From assembly GCA_020849275.1 (NCBI GenBank), contig JADLGO010000024.1, positions 39,283 through 103,282 on the forward strand: 64,000 nt of DNA. The letters run 5' to 3'. Below the pieces are notes generated by a model. It searched no databases and was not told where the DNA came from. It saw nothing but the letters and a program-made list of their open reading frames with translations. This stretch comes from Chthonomonadales bacterium (GTDB lineage: Bacteria; Armatimonadota; Chthonomonadetes; Chthonomonadales; CAJBBX01). Each line of letters opens with the position of its first letter. Position 1 is the stretch's first letter. The position numbers and the translations under genes were made by a program. Positions 34,062-41,946 of the stretch are shown piece by piece.

Positions 34062-36183
34062 CGTGCGTGGCCTCGCGCGCGCCGTTGCGGGCGCGGCCCT
34101 GGCCCAAGCCGCGCAGGAATCGCCACACGCGCAGCGTCTCCGCCACGCTCCATGCCTGAGCGATGCAGCCCCCAGGAGCGTGCGGCGCGTCGCCGTCGCA
34201 CACCTCGGGCAGCGACCCGATGCCGGCGACCGCCATCTGGTCGCGCAGCGGCCGCAGCAAACCGAGCGCGGCCTCGACATCGCCGTAGACGCGGTAGTGC
34301 GCCTCCGCGAACGGCCCCAGCAGCCACGGCCACACGGTACCCTGGTGGTAGGCTCGATCGCGCTCCGGCGGCGGGCCGAGGTAGCGGCCGCAGTAGGCCG
34401 GACTGGAGGGCGGGAGCGTGCGCAACCCCACGGGCGTCAGCAGGTCGCGCGCGATGACGTCGACGACGGCCTTCTGCTGCTCCGCGGTGAGCGGGGAGTG
34501 AGGAAGGCTAACAGCGAAAACCTGGTTCGGTCGGACCTCCGTCGACGGTCCATCGACACCGACCACATCGTGCAGGCCGTCGCCGTCCGCCCTCACGAAC
34601 GCGCCCCGGAAGCCGTCGCGCACGCGCGCCGCGAGCGATTCGTAGCGGCGCGGCCCCTCGCCCAGGCTCCCGGCCATTCCGGCCATCGCGACGAGCGCGC
34701 CGTACCAGAGCGCGTTGACCTCGACGGGCTTGCCCACGCGCGGCGTCACTGGCGTTCCGTCGACGCTCGCGTCCATCCACGTGAGTTGCGTGGTGGGCTC
34801 CGTCGACCCAAGAAGGCCATCGCGCGGGTCGGCGCGGATGCCGTACCGCGTTCCCCGCATGTACCAGTCGACGACCTCGACGAGCACCGGCCAGAGCTCC
34901 CGGGCCGTGTCCAGTCCGTCCGGCGCCACATGGCAATAGGCATCCACCGCGCGCAGATACCACAGCGTGGCGTCGATGGAGTTGTACTCCGGCTCCCCGC
35001 CGTTCTCCGGGAAGCGGTTGGGGATCATGCCGTCGCTGGCAAATCGCGCCGCCGCCAGCAGGATGGCCCGCGCCTCGGCGAAGCGGCGCGTCGGCAGGCA
35101 GAGGCCCGGCAGCGAGATCATCGTGTCGCGCCCCCATTCCGCGAACCAGGGGTAGCCGGCGACGATGGTCGCGCGCGTCTCTTGCTCGGCCGGCGGCGAC
35201 GGCGCTCCCCGCCGGACGGCGAGCCCCGCCGCGTGCCGTGGGGGCACGATGAAGGCGTCGCCCGCCACGGCGAGCTCGCGGCCGAACGCGTCGTCGGCCG
35301 GAATGGCGCTCTGAACCTCGTCAAGGTGACGCAGGTGCTCATCCCATGACGCCGTGGCCTCCTGCGGCTGGCCCGGCTCGATGGTGGCGATCACCGTGGC
35401 GGTCGCGCCGGGCTCCAGCGTGATCAGGAGATGGCCCGCGCAGTAGAGGTCCTCGGTCCAGGGGAAGCCGCGCTCGCGCTCCTTCTGGTGCTCGAAGCTG
35501 TAGTACCAGTATCCCCCGGGTTCCCATTCGGCGCCGGCGGCCAGTACCCGCAGCGTGGGCGCCTTTCCTCCCGGGTGCACGCACACCTTGCCCGCGAGCC
35601 CCTCCACCGATGCCGGGAAGTCGTCGCGCGCCCGCATCTCGGCGTGGTAGTCCTTCCAGCAGACGAGCGGGGTCAACCGCAGGCGGATCGCCGAGTCGGC
35701 CTCGGCGAGCGTATAGGAGATATAGGTGGTGTTGCGCCCCCGGCCCATCCACACCCGCTGCACGAGCAGGGAATCGGGGAAGGGCCGGTAGGCGAACGTG
35801 GGGGCCGGGTAGGCGTCGAAGCGTTCGAGGAAGCAGTAACCGGTCGGGTGTAGCGCGCCCGGGTACTGGTTGGTCGCGAGCGGAACCCCCTGGTCGCCGC
35901 GGATCGCCTCGGCCTCGAGGCGCGACAGCCCGACACGCCGCATGCCGGGCGGCCCGACGACGGCGACGAGCAGCCCATCATAGCGGCGCGTGCTGACGCC
36001 CGCGAGCGTGGACAGGGCGTAGCCGCCGAGGCCGTTCGTGACGAGCCACTCGCGGTTCGAGGAGACGGCGTAGTCCTGGAGGGCGTCGGCGCCGAACGAC
36101 CACCGAAAGAAGGCCGCCTCGTCCTTGTTCGCGGCCGAGCCGCGCTCGCGCTTACGCACGCGGCGGGTGGCGGGCTTGTCCAT
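34042..36183 (-). CDS. Glycogen debranching enzyme (amylo-alpha-1,6-glucosidase type)
   Basis: Cytoplasmic GDE-type enzyme of 713 residues, removing branch-point glucose from glycogen-like polymers. The N-terminal GDE_N-like domain (about 25-300) begins NREWLVTNGLGGYALSTLAG and includes STRRYDGLL. The (alpha/alpha)6 catalytic domain (about 330-690) has the family markers WFAEWGRDTMISLPG near 345-355, GLLGSTEPTTQLTWMD near 450, and AYHQGTVWPWLLGPFAEA near 610. ATG 36183 has GGAGGAG upstream. It follows the ferredoxin oxidoreductase pair on the same strand after an 82-base gap, so co-transcription is possible but not shown. With the GT4 gene at 20916 it suggests a glycogen cycle. Confidence 0.94.
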   Translation of the reverse strand: MDKPATRRVRKRERGSAANKDEAAFFRWSFGADALQDYAVSSNREWLVTNGLGGYALSTLAGVSTRRYDGLLVAVVGPPGMRRVGLSRLEAEAIRGDQGVPLATNQYPGALHPTGYCFLERFDAYPAPTFAYRPFPDSLLVQRVWMGRGRNTTYISYTLAEADSAIRLRLTPLVCWKDYHAEMRARDDFPASVEGLAGKVCVHPGGKAPTLRVLAAGAEWEPGGYWYYSFEHQKERERGFPWTEDLYCAGHLLITLEPGATATVIATIEPGQPQEATASWDEHLRHLDEVQSAIPADDAFGRELAVAGDAFIVPPRHAAGLAVRRGAPSPPAEQETRATIVAGYPWFAEWGRDTMISLPGLCLPTRRFAEARAILLAAARFASDGMIPNRFPENGGEPEYNSIDATLWYLRAVDAYCHVAPDGLDTARELWPVLVEVVDWYMRGTRYGIRADPRDGLLGSTEPTTQLTWMDASVDGTPVTPRVGKPVEVNALWYGALVAMAGMAGSLGEGPRRYESLAARVRDGFRGAFVRADGDGLHDVVGVDGPSTEVRPNQVFAVSLPHSPLTAEQQKAVVDVIARDLLTPVGLRTLPPSSPAYCGRYLGPPPERDRAYHQGTVWPWLLGPFAEAHYRVYGDVEAALGLLRPLRDQMAVAGIGSLPEVCDGDAPHAPGGCIAQAWSVAETLRVWRFLRGLGQGRARNGAREATHASSAAA

Positions 36184-36265
36184 CGCGCATCTCCTCCGGT
36201 CGAGGTCGGCGCGCCCGGCGGCCCGGCCGTCCGGCAAGGGTCGTGCTCGCGGCGGCGGCGCGCCG

Positions 36266-37165
36266 TTAACGATCGTACGCGAAGCGGGCTAGGAGTCGTT
36301 CCAGTGACCCGCGCCCTGTCAGATGCTCGCGCAGCCATCGCTGCTCGTCGGTCGCGCTCGGCTTGTCGTCGTGGCGGTAGATGACGCCCAGGGCGAAGCG
36401 GTCGGCTTCGCACGCGAGCGCGAACGCGCGCGCCCGGTCGGTCGGGTCGTAGTCGTCGGGCAGCGCGTAGGTGCGCTCCTTGTAGAACCCGTCGGTCTGG
36501 TGCTGATTGAACGTGGGGCAGGGCGAGAAGGTGTCCACGAGAGCGAACCCGCGATGCTCGATGGCCGCCGCGATGAGGTTGGCGAGCTGGTTGGGCTGGT
36601 AGGAGAAGCCGCGCGCCACGAAGGACACGTCCCAGGCGATCGCTTGCGCGATCGGGTCGATCGGCTCCTCCGCCATGCCGTACGGGGTCGTGCGCCACCG
36701 CTTGGGGTCGATCTCGGCGTTCGCGGAGACGAGCGGGAGCGTGGAGGTAGGCGACACCTGGCCCTTGGTGAGACCGTAGGTGCTGTTGTTCATCACGAGG
36801 TACGTGATGTCCGGGTTGCGTCGCGCGCAGTGCGGCAGGTGGCCGCCACCGATGGAGTAGCCGTCGCCGTCGCCGCCCACGGCGATGACGTGGAGGTCCG
36901 GCCTGGCCATCTTAACCCCGGTGGCGGTGGGCAGGGCGCGCCCATGCACGCCGTGGAACCCGTAGGTCGCCACGAAGCCCGGCAGACGCGATGAGCAGCC
37001 GATGCCGGAGACGATCACGGTCTGCTCCGGATCGAGCCCGCACATGCTCAGGGCCTTGTAGAGCGCGCTCAGCACGCCGAAGTCGCCGCAACCCGGACAC
37101 CAGATCGGGTGCAGATCGCTTTTGTAGTCCTTCGGGGCCAGCGCCCCGGTCCGTGAGGCCGTCAT
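36266..37165 (-). CDS. 2-oxoacid:ferredoxin oxidoreductase beta subunit (KorB-like)
   Basis: TPP-binding half of a 2-oxoacid:acceptor oxidoreductase, 299 residues. It has the N-terminal IWCPGCGDFGVLSALYKAL motif whose cysteines, with later ones (GIGCSSR), bind a 4Fe-4S cluster. The TPP-binding GDGDGYSIGGGH is followed by MNNSTYGLTKGQ and SPTSTLP. The length and motifs fit 2-oxoglutarate:ferredoxin oxidoreductase-type beta subunits; 2-oxoglutarate versus other 2-oxoacids cannot be settled by eye. Its ATG overlaps the alpha-subunit stop (ATGA). The enzyme links central metabolism to ferredoxin and is oxygen-tolerant in some aerobes. Confidence 0.94.
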   Translation of the reverse strand: MTASRTGALAPKDYKSDLHPIWCPGCGDFGVLSALYKALSMCGLDPEQTVIVSGIGCSSRLPGFVATYGFHGVHGRALPTATGVKMARPDLHVIAVGGDGDGYSIGGGHLPHCARRNPDITYLVMNNSTYGLTKGQVSPTSTLPLVSANAEIDPKRWRTTPYGMAEEPIDPIAQAIAWDVSFVARGFSYQPNQLANLIAAAIEHRGFALVDTFSPCPTFNQHQTDGFYKERTYALPDDYDPTDRARAFALACEADRFALGVIYRHDDKPSATDEQRWLREHLTGRGSLERLLARFAYDR

Positions 37166-38997
37166 GCGGATCCCCCTTGCGCGTTGGCGGCGGCCTGCCG
37201 ACAGCCTGCCGCGCGCGTGATGGCCAGGTACACCTCGTTGGCGAGGAACGGGACACCCTCATCCTTGGTCAGCCCCGCCGCGTCCACGCGCGCCTGGCTC
37301 CGCAGCCATCCGGCAAGCTGCCCGGAGTAATTGAGCTCCGGCACCAGGAGGGAGCGGCAGCGATCCGCGAACGCCTGGATGCGCGCGACCGGCAGAGGGT
37401 TCAGCAGGCGCAGGTGCAGGTGCGCCACGCGGAACCCTTCGGCACGCGCGCGCTCCGTCGCCTCGCGGATGACCCCCTCGGTCGATCCGAACGCGATGAT
37501 CCCGACCTCGACCTCGTCGTCGTCGCCCCATTCGCGCGCAGGCTCGCACGGCGCGTCGCTCAGGAGCGTATCGAGCTTGCGGAAGCGCTTGCGCTTCATC
37601 GCCGCCGCGATCGCTGGCGTGTAGCCCGGGTCCCCGCCCTCGTCGTGCTCGATGCCCGTGCTGGTGTAGACGAAGCCCGACGTCCCCGGGACGGCCATCG
37701 GCGAGACCCCGGTAGCGGTGTCACGATAGCGCCAGTACGTCGGCGTCAGGTCGGCCTCGGTCGGAGCCAGGCGGCGCACGGGCGCCGCCTCCGATGGGTC
37801 GGGGGCGAGCATCGTCACCTTGCTCGAAGCCAGGTCCTGGTCGCTCAGCAGCAGCACGGGGCACTGATAGATCTCGGCGAGCGCCACCGCGTCGATGGCG
37901 GCCTGGTAGCAGTCGGCGGCGTCCGCGGCCGCCAGGACGATGCGAGGCGACTCGTTGTGGACGCCGAAGAGCGCCAGGTTGAGATCGCCCTGACTCGTCT
38001 TGGTCGGCAGGCCCGTGCTCGCCCCTCCGCGCTGCACGTCGACGATCACGACGGGCAACTCCGCCTGGCCGGCCAGGTTGATCTGCTCCACCATCAGGCT
38101 GATTCCGGGTCCGGACGAGGCGGTCATCGCGCGAGCGCCCGCGAAGCTCGCGCCCAGGCACATCGCCAGCGCGGCGATCTCGTCCTCCGCCTGCACGACG
38201 TTGCCTCCGAAGGCGGGAAGCTCGCGCGCAAGGAACTCCATGATCTCGGACGCCGGAGTGATCGGGTAGCCGGCATAGAGCTCCAGTCCCGCCGCGATGG
38301 CGCCCAGGGAGAGCATCTGATTCCCGTTCGCGGTGATCGCGCCCACCATGCGCGGGACCGACACGACTCGGACGGCGGCGCGGTCGCCCAGTTGCTCCTC
38401 GACGTGCGCCGCGCCGGCGCGGAGCGCCGAGTGGTTCATGCCGACGATGGCTTCGCCCTTGCGCGCGAACACGTGGCCGAGGTACTCGGCCGCCGGCTCC
38501 AGGGGCATGCCGCACACGCGCAGGAGGGCTCCGAGGCCGACCGTGTTGATGGGAGGCGGGAGGCGCTTCAGGGCCTCCGCGGAGACGGAGTGGCGGACGG
38601 CCTCCTTCTCGGCTCGCGCGAGCGCCGTGATCGGCAGGGCGATGTCGACGCGGCCGGGATCGGGTTCCGGGGTGAACGCGTCCGCGTTGTACAGGAGGAT
38701 CCCGCCTTCGCGGAGCACCGCGCCAAACGTGTCGAATCCCTCGGCGTTCAGCGCGACGACGATGTCGGCGGCGTCGCCGTGGGCGAGCGGGGCGTGTGCG
38801 GCGGCCCGGATCTGGTACATCACCGTGCCGCCCTTGATCTCGGCCGGAAACGTCTGCTGGGTGTACACCCGCAGGCCCGCCATGGTGAACATGTCCACCA
38901 TCACATCGCCGAGCGTCACCGTGCCCTCTCCCGACTCACCCACGAGCCGGAGCACGATATCCGCGACGGCGGTCGCGGCGGACGCTCCCTGGGCCAT
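37162..38997 (-). CDS. 2-oxoacid:ferredoxin oxidoreductase alpha subunit with fused gamma domain (KorA-like)
   Basis: 611 residues: an N-terminal gamma domain (about 1-190; IVLRLVGESGEGTVTLGDVM, then FPAEIKGGTVMYQIR) is fused to the pyruvate-ferredoxin-type alpha domain. The latter has GNQMLSLGAIAAGLELYAGYPITP and SSGPGISLMVEQINLAGQAELP, followed by DVQRGGASTGLPTKTSQGDL. This gamma-alpha fusion is the common bacterial arrangement for KorA. ATG 38997 has a GGAAGGGAAGGGGG stretch upstream. It forms an overlapping pair with the beta subunit. A possible extended -10 lies at 39094-39099. Confidence 0.94.
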   Translation of the reverse strand: MAQGASAATAVADIVLRLVGESGEGTVTLGDVMVDMFTMAGLRVYTQQTFPAEIKGGTVMYQIRAAAHAPLAHGDAADIVVALNAEGFDTFGAVLREGGILLYNADAFTPEPDPGRVDIALPITALARAEKEAVRHSVSAEALKRLPPPINTVGLGALLRVCGMPLEPAAEYLGHVFARKGEAIVGMNHSALRAGAAHVEEQLGDRAAVRVVSVPRMVGAITANGNQMLSLGAIAAGLELYAGYPITPASEIMEFLARELPAFGGNVVQAEDEIAALAMCLGASFAGARAMTASSGPGISLMVEQINLAGQAELPVVIVDVQRGGASTGLPTKTSQGDLNLALFGVHNESPRIVLAAADAADCYQAAIDAVALAEIYQCPVLLLSDQDLASSKVTMLAPDPSEAAPVRRLAPTEADLTPTYWRYRDTATGVSPMAVPGTSGFVYTSTGIEHDEGGDPGYTPAIAAAMKRKRFRKLDTLLSDAPCEPAREWGDDDEVEVGIIAFGSTEGVIREATERARAEGFRVAHLHLRLLNPLPVARIQAFADRCRSLLVPELNYSGQLAGWLRSQARVDAAGLTKDEGVPFLANEVYLAITRAAGCRQAAANAQGGSA

Positions 38998-39093
38998 ATC
39001 CCCCTTCCCTTCCGCACACGCGTGGCGCTCGGCCTGGCGGCGCGCGCCCGCTCGCACTGCACTCAGATAGGCCTGCTAAACATCGGTGATCGG

Positions 39094-39099
39094 ATTGTA
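39094..39099 (-). promoter_or_regulatory. Possible extended -10 element for the korAB-type operon
   Basis: Minus strand TGG-TACAAT (-10 at 39099-39094), an extended -10 form with no recognisable -35. It lies about 97 bases before ATG 38997. The opposite-strand mannosidase gene starts at 39277, so this 279-base gap serves both directions; no clear promoter for the mannosidase was found in it. Confidence 0.4.
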
Positions 39100-39276
39100 C
39101 CACAGGCGCCGCCGGGCCTGGCGCAACGGAGCGGTTGGCGTCGCGCCCGCGCGCCAGGGTGGTACGCGCGGTCGCACCCGTTTGGGCGCGGGGCTGAGCC
39201 CGCCCCGGCAGGAGATCGGCCGCGCCTGCCAGAACCTGACGCCGCGCCCCACAGCGGCGCCGCCGGAGGAGCCTCG

Positions 39277-41946
39277 ATGGCCGAACCTGCCTATCTGGCG
39301 CACGTCGTCTCGCACACCCACTGGGACCGCGAATGGCATCGCACGTTCGAGCAGTTCCGCGCCCGACTGGTCACCATGACCGACGCGCTGCTGGACCTGC
39401 TGGACGCGGATCCCCGCTACGCCTGCTTCTACTGGGACGGCCAGACGGTCGTCATCGACGACTACCTGGCGATTCGACCCGAGAACGCCGAGCGCCTCCG
39501 ACAGGCATTCGCGTCCGGCCGCCTCTACACCGGCCCCTGGTTCGTACAGCCGGACGAGTTCCTCGTCAGCGGGGAGTCGATGGTCCGCAACCTGCTGGCC
39601 GGCCGGCGCGAGTGTGAGCGATGGGGCACGGGAGCTGCGGTCGGCTACGCGCCGGATGCCTTCGGCCATACCAGCCAGATGCCCCAGGTGCTTCAGGGTT
39701 TCGGCATCGACAACGCGGTGGTGTTCCGCGGAATCACCGCCGACCAGGTGGGCAGCGAGTTCCGCTGGCTCTCGCCGGACGGCACCGGCGTCCTGTGCAT
39801 CAAGATGTCGGACGACAACGCGTACAGCAACTTCTTCTACCGCTTCCGCGAGAGCCTGGCCGACACCGGCGGCGACAGGCCGCTCAGCCCCGAGCGCGTG
39901 GAGGCGGAGGCGAGCGCCCTGCTGGAGGACTGCATCGCCGAGCGGCCCTCCACCGCGCGCCTGCTCTGGATGGACGGCGTCGATCACGTCTTCGCGCAGC
40001 CACGCACACCCGACATCCTGGAGGTCGTCAACGAGCGGCTTGGCGATCGGGTTCGCGCCGTGCATTCCTCACTGCCGGCCTTCCTCGACGCGGTCCGTGA
40101 GGCAGCGCCTGGCCTCCCGGAGGTGACCGGCGAGCTGCGAGTGAGCAACCGCGCGTGGAGGCTCCAGGCCCTCCTTGCCCATGTGGCATCGTCCCGCATG
40201 AACCTTAAGCAGCTCAACCATCGGTGTGAGACGCTGCTGGAGCGCTGGGCCGAGCCCTGGAGCGCGATCGGGTGGTCGCTGGGCCGGCCCTACCCCGCGG
40301 CCCATCTGGCCGAGGCCTGGCGCTGGTTGTTGCTGAACCAGGCGCACGACTCGATCTGCGGTTGCTCCATCGATGAGGTGCACCGCGACATGCTCCCACG
40401 CTACGAGCACTGTCTCGAGATCGGCGGCATCGTGGCTACCGAGGCGCTGGGCTGGGTCGCCGACCAGGTCGACACGAGCGCGGATGCGCCCGCAGGGGCG
40501 CTGTGCGCGCTCGTGGTGGCGAACCCGCTCGCCATGAACCGCTCTGGCGAGACCGTCGAGGGCATCGTCGAGCTGCCGGCCGCGCTGTCGCCGGCCGAAG
40601 TCGGTGTCGTCGATGCGGCGGGCGAGGAGCTGCCGGCCGTCATCGAGCCGATGCGCGACTACCACCTGCTTCGCCAGGCGCCGCACGACATCCCGCTGGG
40701 TGAGCACCGGAAGCGCTGGCGGGTTCGGTTCGAGGCCGGCGCGCCGTCGCTGGGCGTAAGAACATGCTTCGTGGCGCCTCGCGCCGAGCCCCCGCCCGCG
40801 CCCGTGGTGCGCGCGGGCGGGCGCAGCATCGGCAACGCGCATCTGCGGGTCGCGCTGGAGCCCGACGGCTCGCTGACGCTCACCGACCTGGCTACCGGGA
40901 CCGAGCGTCGCGGCCTGCTGGTCTTCGAGAGCGGCGGGGACTTCGGCGACGGCTACAACTACGTCCCGCCCGCCAACGACACGGTAATGACCACCGCCGA
41001 GCCGCGCGTCGACGAGGAACTCGCAAGCTGGACGCAGGAGGATGCGCTGGGGGCGAGCCTCTACGTCCGTCGGCGCTGGTACCTGCCGGCTCGCCGCGAC
41101 GGCGACCGGCGAAGCGAAGCGCTGTTCGCTCCCGTCGACCTGGCCGCTACCATCATCCTGGCGCGTGGCGCGCGACGCATCGAAGTGGAGCTCACGGTGA
41201 CCAACGGCGTCCGCGACCACCGGCTGCGCGTGCTGTTCCCGAGTGGCGCCGTCGGCGCGGACGTCTGCGCCGTCGAGCAGGCATTCGACGTGGTCGACCG
41301 CGAGATCGCGCGGCCCGACTGCACGGGCTGGCGCGAGCCGCGGCCCGGGACGGGACCGCAGAAGACCTTCGTGGACGTGAGCGCCGGCGGGGTGGGGCTC
41401 TGCGTCATGAACCGGGGTCTGCCGGAGTACGAGGTGCTCGACGACGCGCGGCGGACGATCGCCCTGACGCTTCTGCGCTGCACGGGAAACGGCGTGGGCG
41501 CGCCGGAGCAGCAGGAGGACGGCCAGATGCAGGGCGCCTGGCAGTTCGCGTTCGCTCTGCTGCCGCACGCGGGCTCCTGGGAGCAGGATGCCGTCTGGCG
41601 TGAGGCGCACGCGTTCAACGCGCCGATGCGCGCGGCGCAGACCGGCCTGCGCGGCGGCAGTCTGCCGGCCGAGTGCTCGTTCATGAGCGTATCACCCGAC
41701 TCGGCCGTGCTAACGGCGCTCAAGCGAAGCGAGGATGGCGACGCGCTTGTGGCGCGCGTCGTCGGCATCGGCCGCGAGGCGTCGCGGGCCGAGGCGGCCA
41801 ACGCGCTCGGCTTCGACGCGTGCCGGGCGGCGCGCGTTGACGAGACGCCGGCCGCGGACCTGCTCTGCATGGGCGGGCGCGTGGCCTTCGACCTGCCGTC
41901 GCGCCGGATCGCCACGCTGCGCTTCGAGAGGCGGCGCGTGCCGTGA
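39277..41946 (+). CDS. GH38 alpha-mannosidase
   Basis: Retaining, zinc-dependent alpha-mannosidase of 889 residues without a signal peptide, so probably acting on imported manno-oligosaccharides. The GH38 zinc-site motif VVSHTHWDREW gives His15 and Asp17; the nucleophile is Asp127 in YAPDAFGHTSQMPQ; and NQAHDSICGCSIDEVH supplies the later zinc-ligand histidine (His357). The C-terminal half is the usual beta-rich GH38C region. ATG 39277 has GGAGGA upstream; the frame is open for more than 2 kb upstream, but that is antisense to the oxidoreductase genes. The YfhO-like membrane protein gene overlaps its stop. Confidence 0.95.
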   Translation: MAEPAYLAHVVSHTHWDREWHRTFEQFRARLVTMTDALLDLLDADPRYACFYWDGQTVVIDDYLAIRPENAERLRQAFASGRLYTGPWFVQPDEFLVSGESMVRNLLAGRRECERWGTGAAVGYAPDAFGHTSQMPQVLQGFGIDNAVVFRGITADQVGSEFRWLSPDGTGVLCIKMSDDNAYSNFFYRFRESLADTGGDRPLSPERVEAEASALLEDCIAERPSTARLLWMDGVDHVFAQPRTPDILEVVNERLGDRVRAVHSSLPAFLDAVREAAPGLPEVTGELRVSNRAWRLQALLAHVASSRMNLKQLNHRCETLLERWAEPWSAIGWSLGRPYPAAHLAEAWRWLLLNQAHDSICGCSIDEVHRDMLPRYEHCLEIGGIVATEALGWVADQVDTSADAPAGALCALVVANPLAMNRSGETVEGIVELPAALSPAEVGVVDAAGEELPAVIEPMRDYHLLRQAPHDIPLGEHRKRWRVRFEAGAPSLGVRTCFVAPRAEPPPAPVVRAGGRSIGNAHLRVALEPDGSLTLTDLATGTERRGLLVFESGGDFGDGYNYVPPANDTVMTTAEPRVDEELASWTQEDALGASLYVRRRWYLPARRDGDRRSEALFAPVDLAATIILARGARRIEVELTVTNGVRDHRLRVLFPSGAVGADVCAVEQAFDVVDREIARPDCTGWREPRPGTGPQKTFVDVSAGGVGLCVMNRGLPEYEVLDDARRTIALTLLRCTGNGVGAPEQQEDGQMQGAWQFAFALLPHAGSWEQDAVWREAHAFNAPMRAAQTGLRGGSLPAECSFMSVSPDSAVLTALKRSEDGDALVARVVGIGREASRAEAANALGFDACRAARVDETPAADLLCMGGRVAFDLPSRRIATLRFERRRVP

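Noticed and set aside
31833..34280. Long leftward open frame of more than 800 codons opposite the hybrid kinase gene
   Set aside because: It is antisense to clear kinase motifs, has no ribosome site or recognisable domain, and such frames are expected at this G+C content.
36991..39276. A 2.3-kb in-frame extension upstream of the alpha-mannosidase
   Set aside because: It is antisense to the ferredoxin oxidoreductase genes, Arg/His-rich and without motifs; GH38 starts at 39277 behind GGAGGA.
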